Counted from the first letter of the stretch, positions 8,169 through 17,051 are shown. The stretch: DNA of 64,000 nucleotides from Bacillota bacterium (GCA_015059245.1 SVAU01000009.1:1-64000); one strand, 5' to 3'. Made by a program: numbers and translations. The notes: a model not told the origin generated them from the letters alone.

Positions 8169-8930
8169 GTGAATAACGAAGTTAATGGTACAAATAAATA
8201 TATAGATCCTAAGACAGGGTCAGGATATGTAAGTGCTGGTAATAATAAGATGGATGGACCAGTATTATTAGTTATTGTAATTAGTATTATTGCAGTTTTA
8301 GGTGGAGTAATTTTTGTAGTTAGTAATTCTGAAGACTTATGGGAAGATTTTAAAGATAAGATGATTGAGATAAGTGAAGATATGGAAGATACTGAAGAAG
8401 ACTATGAAGATGAATATATAGATTATGAAGATACTGAAGATATGGAAGATAATGATTATATAACTGAAGATGAAGAAGATTCTTATTATGATGAAAATGA
8501 CTATTCTGTTGATGATTTAACTTATAATATTTCTGAATTTAAAGAGATTAATGCTAGAGATATATATAATAAATCTAGAGGTAATACAATAGTATTATGG
8601 GTAGGAAGGCAATCTTGTGGTTATTGTGCCATGTATTCACCAGTAATGGAAAATGTAACTAGTGACTTTGGAATAGTTGCTAGATATATTGATTTAGAAA
8701 AGATAATTAATTTTAATGTTTTAGAACCATATATAGAAGATGATATTGCTTTTACAATACTTAGTAACTTAAGTGGTAAAGGTAAGTGGATGAACTTTTC
8801 TAGAGATAATATCGGTGGTACTCCGTTAACTTTAATAATAAAAGATAATCAAGTTATTGGTGGAGTTAGTGGATATGTAGAAGAATCTAGTCTAACTAAA
8901 ACATTTATAGATGCGGGATTAAGAAAATAA
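8169..8930 (+). CDS. Membrane-anchored thioredoxin-fold protein, copy 1
   Basis: 253 aa. One membrane helix (about 29-51), then a long Asp/Glu/Tyr-rich spacer (about 60-120), then a thioredoxin-like domain with redox motif SCGYC (LWVGRQSCGYC, about residue 150). The cis-proline loop GGTPLTLII is about 70 residues later. The fold should face the outside and exchange thiols with surface proteins; the partner is unknown. GTG start after AGATGGTGG. The adjacent gene is a clear paralogue lacking the acidic spacer. Confidence 0.75.
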   Translation: MNNEVNGTNKYIDPKTGSGYVSAGNNKMDGPVLLVIVISIIAVLGGVIFVVSNSEDLWEDFKDKMIEISEDMEDTEEDYEDEYIDYEDTEDMEDNDYITEDEEDSYYDENDYSVDDLTYNISEFKEINARDIYNKSRGNTIVLWVGRQSCGYCAMYSPVMENVTSDFGIVARYIDLEKIINFNVLEPYIEDDIAFTILSNLSGKGKWMNFSRDNIGGTPLTLIIKDNQVIGGVSGYVEESSLTKTFIDAGLRK

Positions 8931-8962
8931 TTGTATAATAAAAAAAGGGAGTAGGGAGTTTT

Positions 8963-9613
8963 ATGAAAGAAATAGAAAAAGAAATTGAAAGTGAAAAAAC
9001 AAATTCAATAAAAAAGAATAATAATTCTGATACAGCAATAGTATTATTATTAGTATTAATAATGGGTATTTTAATGATAGGTGGTTTTTACTTATTACGT
9101 AAAGAAATACATGATTTAGAAGATGAATTAGTTAAAACTAAAAATGTATTAAGTGAATATGGTATTTATATTGATCCACAACCACAAACAAGTACTTCAT
9201 ATGACACTAGTGTTTATAATATTATTAAGCCTTCTGATATAGCTAAAGAATCTAAAGGAAAAACAATAGTATTATGGGTAGGAAGACAATCTTGTGGATA
9301 TTGCAGTATGTATGCACCATATCTTAATGATGCACTTAATACTTATGGTATAAAAGCTTATTACATTGATTTAGCGCAATTAGTTGAATTTAATGTTCCA
9401 CAACCTTATGTTAGTGATGAAGAAGAATATGGAATTTTAGTTAACTTAAAAGGTGATGGTGAATGGGATGGATATGCTGCTGAATATGTAGGTGGTACTC
9501 CATTAACATTAATAATAAGAGATAATAAAGTAGTTGGCGGGTTATCTGGATATACTGATAGTGTAGCAAATATACTAAATGTATTTGATAAAGCAGGTGT
9601 TAAGAAGAACTAG
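8963..9613 (+). CDS. Membrane-anchored thioredoxin-fold protein, copy 2
   Basis: 216 aa paralogue of the preceding protein: one membrane helix (about 26-46), a short stalk, then the same LWVGRQSCGYC active-site block and GGTPLTLII cis-proline loop. The two domains are close in sequence, but the spacer of copy 1 is far more acidic. It lies 32 nt downstream with a strong AGGGAGTAGGGAG ribosome site and no terminator between, so it is co-transcribed. Probable extracytoplasmic disulphide exchange. Confidence 0.75.
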   Translation: MKEIEKEIESEKTNSIKKNNNSDTAIVLLLVLIMGILMIGGFYLLRKEIHDLEDELVKTKNVLSEYGIYIDPQPQTSTSYDTSVYNIIKPSDIAKESKGKTIVLWVGRQSCGYCSMYAPYLNDALNTYGIKAYYIDLAQLVEFNVPQPYVSDEEEYGILVNLKGDGEWDGYAAEYVGGTPLTLIIRDNKVVGGLSGYTDSVANILNVFDKAGVKKN

Positions 9614-9631
9614 AAAACTAGTTCTTTTTTA
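9605..9631 (+). terminator. Terminator
   Basis: 9-bp perfect stem AAGAACTAG/CTAGTTCTT, AAAA loop, TTTT tail; contains the stop codon. Confidence 0.75.
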
Positions 9632-9632
9632 A

Positions 9633-9661
9633 TTGAATAGAATACTTTATTTAGATATAAT
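9633..9661 (+). promoter_or_regulatory. Promoter of the five-gene unknown operon
   Basis: TTGAAT (9633-9638), 17-nt spacer, TATAAT (9656-9661). It starts 2 nt after the preceding terminator and overlaps a false upstream TTG start for the next gene. Confidence 0.65.
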
Positions 9662-9683
9662 TAGTATGATAGGATGTGAAGGT

Positions 9684-10094
9684 ATGTCAAACGAATATAA
9701 AGATGAAGTCTTAAGAAAATTATCTGTTTATTGTAATAACTTTAGTGAAGAACAACTAGCTGAATATGAAGATGAAATATTTACTGAAAGAATAGATAAG
9801 AAAAAAAGAGCAGAATTAGAATTCGCTCGTTTAAGAGTAGAATTAGGTAAGAATCTTAAAATATATTCTGATTATTATTCTGAATTAAGAGAAATTGCAA
9901 GGTTATTAAAAGTAGCTGATTTAAGTTCAGATATATTAGATGATATTTATAGAAGAATTGTAAAATTACAATTATCTGCTAATTTAGATATAAGACTTTA
10001 TAGTGCTTTTAGTTTAATTAAAGCTGAAGAAGAAATAAAACAATTAAGAAAGAAAGCAGGTGAAGCTCATAATGGAACAAAGTTTAATAGATAA
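9684..10094 (+). CDS. Unknown helical protein, first gene of five-gene operon
   Basis: 136 aa, predominantly helical and charged, no family recognised. ATG 9684 follows AGGATG with a 7-nt gap. The open frame begins at 9633, but that part is occupied by the promoter. The 3' end overlaps the next gene by 23 nt, implying translational coupling. Confidence 0.65.
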   Translation: MSNEYKDEVLRKLSVYCNNFSEEQLAEYEDEIFTERIDKKKRAELEFARLRVELGKNLKIYSDYYSELREIARLLKVADLSSDILDDIYRRIVKLQLSANLDIRLYSAFSLIKAEEEIKQLRKKAGEAHNGTKFNR

Positions 10095-11733
10095 ATTTTT
10101 AAAAGAGTTATCTGCTCATATTAGTTTATTAGAAAGAGATTATGAATCTAGAAAAAAATTATATGATGTAGATAGATTCTTAAGAAAAAACTTTTCAAGT
10201 AATGATACTGATGTTTATACTGCTTTAGTTAGTTTAGCTAACGCTAGATGTAAGGAACGTGGAGAAGCATTAAGTGAACAAAATACATTTGAAAGTGTTG
10301 CTATTGAATGTTATGAGTTATTAAAGTTTTTTGAACCTAACACATCCATTACATTAGATGAATTAAAAGAAGCTTTCTTTACTTGTTCATTAGCTAATAA
10401 AAATGAAGTAATGAAAAAGTATGATAGATATAAAAATGCAGTTAATTTATTAAATACTTTAAAACAATTATTTATAAGACATCAATTTAGAAAAGCCGAA
10501 AATAATAGTGTTGCTATAAATAGTGCAAAAGCTCAAATGGATAAGTTTAGTAATCTATATAAATTCTTAACTACTGGAGAATTAGATACAGAGTTAGAAA
10601 ATGTAGATACTTACTATATTAGAAATGCTCATATAAGTGAAGAAGAATGGTTAGAAATATATAATCATATACTACTTATGAGAATTAAAGCCTATAAGAA
10701 GGTAGAAGATAAGAAGTTTGAAGATGCTAAAGCAATAATTGATGCTGAAATTAGTTCTAAAGCTAGGGAAATAGAAAGTAAGATTAAAGAACAAGTTCCT
10801 GAAGAATCAGCTGACTTATTTAAACCAGTAGTAGAACCTGTTCAAGTAGTTGAAGAAGTACCAGTTCTAGTAGAAGTAGAACAACCAAAAGAAGAATTAA
10901 CTAGTATTCAAGATGAAGAAGTATTAGAAAAATTCTCTAGATATGAAATGAAAATGAGTCAGTATAGAAAGTTTGGTAAGATATCACTTACTAAATCAGA
11001 ATCATTCAATAATTTATATGAATCATTAAGTTTAGGTAATAGTTTAGATAATATAAGACCTGTATTTACTTCTAGAGATTATTTGAAATTCTTATATTTC
11101 TGTTTTGTAAAAGAAGTTAATAAAATAAAAGTTGATTTAGAGACTTTATATCCAGTAGGTGAAATAGATGAATTTACTGAGTTATTAAAATCTGATATGA
11201 ATAATCCATTAGCATTCTTAAATGAATTAGAAGTATTATTACTTCAAGAAAAGAAAGAACAAATGGAATTAAATGGAGAAGATCCAGTACCTACAGAAGA
11301 AACTGAAGAGAAACCATTTAAATTAGTATTCTATGGTAAAAAAGATTCTGCAGATATATTAAAAGATATTAAGAAATTTACACCAGAAAAGATGCAAGAT
11401 TTAATAGATATTCTAACTAAGATAGAAGAAGGTAAAATAGATAGATACATGGTAATAAATAAGAATGTACCAGTACTATTTAGATCTATTAGAGGAGACT
11501 ATGTATTTGTTGCATTTAGAGTACTAAGTGATGGACATATACTAATAGTTACTGCAAGTAATTTAGATGAATTAAATTCTAACTTATATAGATTATCTAA
11601 TTATGATTCAGATATAGAAGATGATATATCTAGAATAATTAGAGATGGTTCATATGAATATACTCGCTTGATGAAAGATAGCGAAGATACTAAAAAAATT
11701 ATATATGGATCTGGATTTGGGAAAGGAGTTTAA
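10072..11733 (+). CDS. Large unknown cytosolic protein (operon gene 2)
   Basis: 553 aa, mostly helical, no membrane segment. It appears to be two helical halves joined by a Pro/Val/Glu linker around residues 245-285 (KPVVEPVQVVEEVPVLVEVE). The C-terminal part carries a mixed domain with KPFKLVFYGKKDSADILKDI and VPVLFRSIRGDYVFVAFRVL. That pattern of strands and helices resembles a small RelE/ParE-like or cytotoxic fold only very loosely, so no function is claimed. ATG 10072 follows AGGTGA. Confidence 0.65.
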   Translation: MEQSLIDKFLKELSAHISLLERDYESRKKLYDVDRFLRKNFSSNDTDVYTALVSLANARCKERGEALSEQNTFESVAIECYELLKFFEPNTSITLDELKEAFFTCSLANKNEVMKKYDRYKNAVNLLNTLKQLFIRHQFRKAENNSVAINSAKAQMDKFSNLYKFLTTGELDTELENVDTYYIRNAHISEEEWLEIYNHILLMRIKAYKKVEDKKFEDAKAIIDAEISSKAREIESKIKEQVPEESADLFKPVVEPVQVVEEVPVLVEVEQPKEELTSIQDEEVLEKFSRYEMKMSQYRKFGKISLTKSESFNNLYESLSLGNSLDNIRPVFTSRDYLKFLYFCFVKEVNKIKVDLETLYPVGEIDEFTELLKSDMNNPLAFLNELEVLLLQEKKEQMELNGEDPVPTEETEEKPFKLVFYGKKDSADILKDIKKFTPEKMQDLIDILTKIEEGKIDRYMVINKNVPVLFRSIRGDYVFVAFRVLSDGHILIVTASNLDELNSNLYRLSNYDSDIEDDISRIIRDGSYEYTRLMKDSEDTKKIIYGSGFGKGV

Positions 11734-11735
11734 AT

Positions 11736-11936
11736 ATGAAGATGATTGATGAACATATAAATAGTCTTATTCAAAATATTGTAAAAGAAATTGAAACAAG
11801 AAATGTAGATGTTGTATCTTTATGTGATAACTTATCTTTAAATCCTAATGAGTTTATAGAACTTATTAACAATCCTGTTAGAAATGTATCTTTATATATA
11901 GAAATACTTGAGGAGGTACGAAATGAACGAGATTAA
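11736..11936 (+). CDS. Small unknown protein (operon gene 3)
   Basis: 66 aa acidic protein, two nucleotides after the previous stop. Residues about 24-45 (DVVSLCDNLSLNPNEFIELINN) could form a helix-turn-helix-like pair of helices, which is weak evidence. Its end overlaps the next gene by 14 nt, typical of coupled translation. Confidence 0.55.
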   Translation: MKMIDEHINSLIQNIVKEIETRNVDVVSLCDNLSLNPNEFIELINNPVRNVSLYIEILEEVRNERD

Positions 11937-13803
11937 TCCTGAAGTATTAAAAAGACTTAAGAAGTTAGTTGAAAAACGTATTAAGTTAATCAATGCTAAT
12001 ATAGCTAGTAATCAAGAACAATTACAAAGAGTTAATAGATATGATGATTTAGTTGATACAATTAATAATGATAATAAATGTTTTGCTAATGATTCATTTC
12101 TTGTTGAATTAGAAGAATTACTTGGTGGTTTAAATTTAGATAATGTTGATAAATCTAAGATAGAATTATTATTTGAAAAAGTAGAATTACTAAAAGTAAT
12201 AGCTGAAAGTATTATTAATGGTTATTATAAAGATTATACAAAAGATGAATTTAATTTAATAAATGATGTTATTGAATTAATACAATATTTTAAACATATT
12301 TCACATGAACAAAAGAGTACTCAACGTAGTAATGTATCAAAGAGTAATGAAGAACTAGTTAAATGTGAATCATTATATGATAAGTTACGTAATGGTGAAG
12401 ATGGTACTGAACATTTTGATGAAGATTTATCTTATATAATGTTGTTAACAAGAGAAGAAGATATTAATTTTAGAAAAGATGTTTTAGTATTAGTACAAGC
12501 TTTATCTAAGAGAATACATGAAAATAAATTAAAACAAATAGAAGAAGATGTTCTAACTATTGTTGGTGATGAATTAGATACTGAAGAAGAGAAGAATGAA
12601 GTAATTGATGAAGACTTAATTAGAGGTGTATTTGCTAAGTATGGATTTAATTATGATTTCTTTACTGAAAAACATAAGAACATTTTATGTAGAATTTCAT
12701 TAATACGTGTTGAATCGGTATTAGAAGTACTTAGTTCTTATCCTGAATATCAATTTGTTAGAGACTATCAAAAGTATGGCAATGAAAGAAATCTATTCTT
12801 AATAATTAGATATGCTACTAAAGAAACATTATTATATTTAATTCAAGATGCTAAGAATCGTGGCGTTACTGTTGAAGAAATATTTGGTGTTAGTGGTGTT
12901 TATAAAAAGGTATCTAAGAATGTTACTGAACCTGGTGAAGGTGGAGGACCTGTTGATGAAGATTATGTATCAGGTACTTATGAATACTATAAAAAGAATG
13001 CTGATTTATTTGAAAGATTATCGCTACAATATAATATAGATAATCCTGGTAGTAATGTAGACTTTTATAAAGATGCATTGTTATTAACACCAGAAGTATT
13101 AGCATTACCTAGTCAGTTATTAGCTGAAAATATTCAATTAGTTGCTAAGTATAAATTAAAAATGGTAAAGAAAACTACATATGGAGAAGTACATTTAAAT
13201 GCTGCTACTATGTATGAATCAAGACATTTTGAAGAACTATGTGATGTACTAATTGAAAATGGTTTATATGATTATGTAGTTAATTATCCTTCTGTAATAA
13301 AAGAAGAAAAATTAGTTAAAAAGATATTATATGCTAAGAGAATGGGTACATTAGAAAGATTACCTAATGGTAAGATTAGAGATGTAAGAAATTCTCCTGA
13401 ACCATATAATTTAAATATTGTAGTTAATAGAAATAACTTAAATAAATATTATAGTCAAGTACCTGATAGTATTATTGAATTTGTTAATAATTCTGATAAT
13501 AAAAAGTTATTAGCTAAGATGAAAAATGATTCAGTAATGGATAGTATGGATGCTAATCCTATGGTTAGAGTAGATAATGAAGCTACATATGCTATAAATG
13601 GTGTATTAGTATCTAGACATAAATTTAGAAGAATATGGTATTTAATGACTATGAGTGGACATATGAATGAAGGAGATTTAAGTAATCTACTAATGTATGC
13701 TCTTATTTATAATAGTTATTATACTGATGAAGAATTAAAAGTATTAGAAGAATTTGCTCGTGGATTCAATTTTGGAGGTGTTAGTTATGGAATACTTGAT
13801 TAA
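11923..13803 (+). CDS. Large unknown cytosolic protein (operon gene 4)
   Basis: 626 aa, helical, no membrane span. A Gly/Pro-rich break EPGEGGGPVDEDYVSG near residues 345-360 separates two parts. The C-terminal third contains RDVRNSPEPYNLNIVVNRNNLNKYYSQVPDSIIEF and a Trp-containing end. ATG 11923 has a very strong GAGGAGGT site, so the five in-frame residues upstream are not used. Size and organisation resemble gene 2 of the operon, suggesting an ancient relation or partnership, but I see no motif to assign a function. Confidence 0.65.
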   Translation: MNEINPEVLKRLKKLVEKRIKLINANIASNQEQLQRVNRYDDLVDTINNDNKCFANDSFLVELEELLGGLNLDNVDKSKIELLFEKVELLKVIAESIINGYYKDYTKDEFNLINDVIELIQYFKHISHEQKSTQRSNVSKSNEELVKCESLYDKLRNGEDGTEHFDEDLSYIMLLTREEDINFRKDVLVLVQALSKRIHENKLKQIEEDVLTIVGDELDTEEEKNEVIDEDLIRGVFAKYGFNYDFFTEKHKNILCRISLIRVESVLEVLSSYPEYQFVRDYQKYGNERNLFLIIRYATKETLLYLIQDAKNRGVTVEEIFGVSGVYKKVSKNVTEPGEGGGPVDEDYVSGTYEYYKKNADLFERLSLQYNIDNPGSNVDFYKDALLLTPEVLALPSQLLAENIQLVAKYKLKMVKKTTYGEVHLNAATMYESRHFEELCDVLIENGLYDYVVNYPSVIKEEKLVKKILYAKRMGTLERLPNGKIRDVRNSPEPYNLNIVVNRNNLNKYYSQVPDSIIEFVNNSDNKKLLAKMKNDSVMDSMDANPMVRVDNEATYAINGVLVSRHKFRRIWYLMTMSGHMNEGDLSNLLMYALIYNSYYTDEELKVLEEFARGFNFGGVSYGILD

Positions 13804-14095
13804 AATTGGAATCTCTAAAGAAGTAGTTGAAGAAGTAAAAGATAATTTAACTAAAGGTGAATTAGAAAGTATAATCAACTGTATGGGGAGATTAGAATCT
13901 TCAATATTATACTTAAGAGAACTTGGTGTAAGAAATGATGTAATAGAAAATATTCTTATAATAGATCATCATGTATTAATGCCTGGAAGAAAACATTTGG
14001 AAGTTGCTTTATCAAAGTTAAATAATGTAAATGATTTTGTTAAAGCTATTAATGAACATGTTGAATACATGGACTATTTAAGAAATATAAGTTAA
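13787..14095 (+). CDS. Small unknown protein (operon gene 5)
   Basis: 102 aa, starts at ATG 13787 behind GGAGGTG inside the end of gene 4 (17-nt overlap). Content such as EEVKDNLTKGELESIINCMGRLESSILYLRELGV suggests a compact helical protein. It is followed directly by a 10-bp terminator, so the operon ends here. Confidence 0.6.
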   Translation: MEYLIKIGISKEVVEEVKDNLTKGELESIINCMGRLESSILYLRELGVRNDVIENILIIDHHVLMPGRKHLEVALSKLNNVNDFVKAINEHVEYMDYLRNIS

Positions 14096-14116
14096 GTAGA
14101 AATACTTAACTTTTTC
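14089..14116 (+). terminator. Terminator of the five-gene operon
   Basis: 10-bp stem AAGTTAAGTA/TACTTAACTT with GAAA loop and TTTCTT tail. Confidence 0.7.
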
Positions 14117-14197
14117 TTGTGGATAAATATATGAGTTATTAACAAGTAATATAAAATCAGATTATATAAATATAATAAAAAAATATATTTTTATTTG

Positions 14198-14226
14198 TTG
14201 TAGTGAAATGATTATTTTGTTATTAT
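14198..14226 (+). promoter_or_regulatory. Promoter with an immediate downstream hairpin
   Basis: TTGTAG (14198-14203), 17-nt spacer, TATTAT (14221-14226). The predicted start (about 14233) is only 16 nt before a terminator hairpin, giving either a tiny RNA or an attenuated leader. Confidence 0.5.
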
Positions 14227-14248
14227 TAGTATAGATATTTGAAAAGGT

Positions 14249-14280
14249 AGCCGATAGAATTAATCTATTGGCTTTTTATC
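14249..14280 (+). terminator. Leader terminator/attenuator before the acetyltransferase gene
   Basis: 9-bp stem AGCCGATAG/CTATTGGCT (one G-U), 7-nt loop, TTTTAT tail. It lies after the local promoter and 18 nt before the next ATG, so it can act in the leader of that gene. Confidence 0.6.
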
Positions 14281-14297
14281 TATAAAAAGAGGTATTT

Positions 14298-14771
14298 ATG
14301 AAAGAATTATTACCATTATATACAGAAAGATTAATGATAGTAGATACAAGTATTGATGATATTGATTTAATCTTAAAGATGGATAAACAAGATAGTACTC
14401 AAAAGTACTTAGGTGGAATTAAGAATAAAAGTAGAGATGAAAGATTAGAGTTCTTAAGTAATAAAAAGAATTCACTAACAGTATTACTTGATAATACAAG
14501 AATAGGTTTTATTGGTTTAAAGATTACTGATGATAAAGCAGAAATATCATATATATTTGATAGTGATTATACAGGTAATGGATATTGTAGTGAAGTAATA
14601 AAATTATTAATAGATATTTCATTTAATAAGTTAAATCTAAATAAGTTATATGCTTATTCTAAGAGTGAAAATATAGCTTCGATAAAAGTATTAACTAAGA
14701 ATGGATTTATAGAAAAAGATAGTAATAATAAAGAATTTATATATTATGAATTAGAAAGAGGTAGTTTATGA
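14298..14771 (+). CDS. GNAT-family N-acetyltransferase (RimJ/RimL type)
   Basis: 157 aa, full-length acetyl-CoA-dependent acetyltransferase. The RimL-type opening ELLPLYTERLMI precedes a central strand region IGFIGLKITDDKAEISYIFDSDYTGNGYCSEVIKLL. The Y.GNGY.SE segment (about residues 94-101) matches the acetyl-CoA pyrophosphate loop Q/RxxGxG/A in a relaxed form. NLNKLYAYSKSENIASIKVLTKNGF is the standard C-terminal part. The substrate (protein N-terminus, amino group or antibiotic) cannot be told. It ends in TGA overlapping the next ATG (ATGA). Confidence 0.85.
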   Translation: MKELLPLYTERLMIVDTSIDDIDLILKMDKQDSTQKYLGGIKNKSRDERLEFLSNKKNSLTVLLDNTRIGFIGLKITDDKAEISYIFDSDYTGNGYCSEVIKLLIDISFNKLNLNKLYAYSKSENIASIKVLTKNGFIEKDSNNKEFIYYELERGSL

Positions 14772-15352
14772 AAATAATATTTATAGGTGGTAAGGCGAAT
14801 AGTGGAAAGGATACTGCAGCTGAGTATATTGATGAATACTATAGAAGTAGAGGATTAGATGTAGTTAATATACAAATATCTTATTATATTAAGATGTATG
14901 CTAAAGAGATAGCTAAATGGGATGGAGATAACGAAACTAAACCAAGACAGTTATTACAAGATTTGGGTACTGAATTAATAAGAAAACAAATAGATGAGTA
15001 TTTCTTTATTAAGAGAATAATACAAGATATAGATATCTATTCTAGATATTTTGATATTATTACAATTAGTGATGGAAGATTACCAGAAGAGTTTGCTGCT
15101 GTTAAGTTAGCTTATCCAGAAACTGTTACTGTACATGTTACTAGACCAGGTTATAGTTCTAAATTAAGTAAAGATCAAAAAGCACACGTTACTGAAAGCT
15201 TAGTTGATGAAATAGAATATGACTTAGATTTAGTAAATGATGGTACATTAGAAGAATTCCAAACTAAGTGTATTGAATTAGTAAGAGAAATTGAAAAGAA
15301 TACTAAGTTTGAGAGACATGTAGTAAAAAGACCTGTTGTAAAAGAGGGATAA
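14768..15352 (+). CDS. P-loop deoxynucleotide-monophosphate-kinase-like protein
   Basis: 194 aa. Walker A motif GGKANSGKDT at residues about 7-16 has the Lys-Asp-Thr form seen in T4-type dNMP kinases and related adenylate-kinase folds. IITISDGRLPEEFAAVK looks like the Walker-B/substrate region. Such enzymes phosphorylate dNMPs or shikimate-like substrates. The link with a Nudix protein and MTA/SAH nucleosidase just downstream supports nucleotide salvage. It is translationally coupled to the acetyltransferase (4-nt overlap), and the next gene follows after 1 nt. Confidence 0.7.
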   Translation: MKIIFIGGKANSGKDTAAEYIDEYYRSRGLDVVNIQISYYIKMYAKEIAKWDGDNETKPRQLLQDLGTELIRKQIDEYFFIKRIIQDIDIYSRYFDIITISDGRLPEEFAAVKLAYPETVTVHVTRPGYSSKLSKDQKAHVTESLVDEIEYDLDLVNDGTLEEFQTKCIELVREIEKNTKFERHVVKRPVVKEG

Positions 15353-15353
15353 A

Positions 15354-15851
15354 ATGGAATTATTAAATGTTTATGATAATGAAGGTAATGTAACTGAAAG
15401 AGTTGTTCCAAGAGGAGATAAATCAGTAGTACTTGGTGATAATGAACATATAGGTGTTGTTGTAGTTTTTATAGAAAATAGTAAAGGTGAATTTCTAATG
15501 CAAAAGACTTCAGTAGAAAAGGGAAGTGAATACTCATCTACTGGTGGACATGTTGATGCAGGTGAAACACATTTAACTTCAATACTTAGAGAGATAAAAG
15601 AAGAATTAGGTGTAGAAGTAGATTCTAATGAATTAGAATACTTAGGATTTATGTTATATGATAAACCTATTAGATTTATGTATTACTTAAAGAAAGATGT
15701 AGATATAAAAGATATAGTAGTCCAAGAGGAAGAAGTAGAATTTGTTAAGTATATGAGTATTCCTGAAATAAAAGAAATAATAAGTAGGGAAGAAATTACT
15801 AAATCTCATGGAATATTATTTAATAAAATGTTGGAACTTAAGAACAAATAG
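15354..15851 (+). CDS. Nudix hydrolase
   Basis: 165 aa. The full Nudix box G-x5-E-x7-R-E-x2-E-E-x-G is present as GGHVDAGETHLTSILREIKEELG (about residues 62-84); its glutamates hold Mg2+ for hydrolysis of nucleoside-diphosphate-X substrates. The N-terminal ERVVPRGDKSVVLGDNEHIGVVVVFIEN resembles the isopentenyl-diphosphate-isomerase/YfcD-like subgroup. The specific substrate is unknown. It is the last gene of the acetyltransferase-kinase-Nudix operon; the promoter of mtnN lies in its 3' end. Confidence 0.87.
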   Translation: MELLNVYDNEGNVTERVVPRGDKSVVLGDNEHIGVVVVFIENSKGEFLMQKTSVEKGSEYSSTGGHVDAGETHLTSILREIKEELGVEVDSNELEYLGFMLYDKPIRFMYYLKKDVDIKDIVVQEEEVEFVKYMSIPEIKEIISREEITKSHGILFNKMLELKNK

Positions 15852-15859
15852 ATTATAAT
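15831..15859 (+). promoter_or_regulatory. Promoter of mtnN inside the Nudix gene
   Basis: TTGGAA (15831-15836), 17-nt spacer, TATAAT (15854-15859), 18 nt before the mtnN ATG. Confidence 0.6.
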
Positions 15860-15876
15860 TTAGATGTGGTGATATT

Positions 15877-16587
15877 ATGGAAAAAGTTGGAATTATATTT
15901 GCTATGGAAGAAGAACTTCTAGCATTAAAAGAATACTTAGTATTAGAAAAAGAATATGATATATTTAATCTTAAATTTTATGAAGGAAAGATTAATGGTA
16001 TAGATTGTGTTTTAGTAGAGAGTGGTATAGGTAAAGTTAATGCTGCTAGAACTACACAAATATTAATAGATAATATTAAAGTAGATTATATATTTAATAT
16101 AGGAGTTGCTGGTGGTATAGATAAAACACTTAAAGTAGGAGATATAGTACTTGGTGAAAAATTAGTACAACATGACTTTGATATTACAGCATTTAATCAT
16201 CCTAAAGGATTTATTCCCGGTGTAGGAGAAAGTATTGCTACTGATGAATACTTACTTTCAGTTTCTAGTAAAGTATTTGAAGAAGAGAATATTTCTCATT
16301 TAAAAGGTGTTATTGCATCTGGTGATATATTTTGTACAGAAACTTGGATGAGTGAAAAAATAAATAGTAAGTTTAATGCATTATGTGTAGAAATGGAAGG
16401 AGCTAGTATAGCTCAAGTATGTTACTTATCTCATATACCATTCTTAATTATTAGAAGTATATCTGATGTACCTAATAATGATAATGTAGTTACTTATGAA
16501 GAATTCTTAAGTAGTAGTTGTAAGGTAGTTGCAAGTGCTATGAGTAAGATACTTAAAGTATTAAGTGAAGATGAATTAAACGACTAA
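15877..16587 (+). CDS. mtnN: 5'-methylthioadenosine/S-adenosylhomocysteine nucleosidase
   Basis: 236 aa, usual length for the family. It splits MTA, SAH and 5'-deoxyadenosine into adenine and the thio-ribose, clearing by-products of SAM use and of autoinducer/polyamine synthesis. Landmarks: GIIFAMEEEL at the start, SGIGKVNAA (about 50-58), FNIGVAGGID (about 74-83), the nucleobase/ribose site VEMEGASIAQVCYL (about 171-184), and RSISDVPN with the catalytic Asp. Cytosolic and probably monocistronic, with its own promoter and terminator. Confidence 0.95.
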   Translation: MEKVGIIFAMEEELLALKEYLVLEKEYDIFNLKFYEGKINGIDCVLVESGIGKVNAARTTQILIDNIKVDYIFNIGVAGGIDKTLKVGDIVLGEKLVQHDFDITAFNHPKGFIPGVGESIATDEYLLSVSSKVFEEENISHLKGVIASGDIFCTETWMSEKINSKFNALCVEMEGASIAQVCYLSHIPFLIIRSISDVPNNDNVVTYEEFLSSSCKVVASAMSKILKVLSEDELND

Positions 16588-16600
16588 TAGTCGTTTTTTT
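16578..16600 (+). terminator. Terminator of mtnN
   Basis: 8-bp stem AAACGACT/AGTCGTTT with AAT loop and T tail. Confidence 0.7.
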
Positions 16601-16641
16601 GTATAGTAAAGATAAAAATCTATTTTAAATGTAATTACTTA

Positions 16642-16650
16642 TGATATAAT
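16642..16650 (+). promoter_or_regulatory. Extended -10 promoter
   Basis: TG-A-TATAAT, 30 nt before the next ATG. Confidence 0.55.
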
Positions 16651-16679
16651 TTATTTGTAATATAGCGGAGGCGAGTAGT

Positions 16680-17051
16680 ATGTTTGATAGATTATTTGGA
16701 ACAATAATGCATAATGCAGGTAATGCAATTGGTAATGCAATAGGTGAAAGTGTTGGAGATGTAATTGAGGGTGCAACTCAAGGTATAACAAATGAAATGA
16801 ATGCTAAAAATCAAGCAAGACAAAATGAGTTACAAGCACAAGTACAAGCTCAAAGAACACAACTTCAAATGCAAAACCAAGCACAAGCAGATGCTATGCA
16901 AAGAGAAATTGATCAAGCTAATGTTAATCATGAATTAGCAATAAAAGAGCAAAGAATGGTAAGTGAATTACCTTCACATTGTCCACATTGTAACGCACCA
17001 ACAGCTAAATCAATTAATTGTGAATTCTGTGGTTGTAAAATAGTAGAATAA
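16680..17051 (+). CDS. Small protein with Gln-rich coiled segment and C-terminal zinc ribbon
   Basis: 123 aa. The Gly/Asn/Ala N-terminus (GNAIGNAIGESVGDVIEG) could be an amphipathic or membrane-associating helix. It is followed by a Gln/Ala-rich helical stretch (about residues 45-85) and a zinc ribbon with CPHC (about 102-105) and CEFCGC (about 116-121). Such zinc-ribbon tails are widespread in Bacillota and usually accessory. The start has GCGGAGGCGAG upstream. Function unknown. Confidence 0.7.
   Translation: MFDRLFGTIMHNAGNAIGNAIGESVGDVIEGATQGITNEMNAKNQARQNELQAQVQAQRTQLQMQNQAQADAMQREIDQANVNHELAIKEQRMVSELPSHCPHCNAPTAKSINCEFCGCKIVE

Noticed and set aside
12848..13105. Short frames on both strands inside the 626-aa gene
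   Set aside because: Out-of-frame shadows of a well-supported operon gene.
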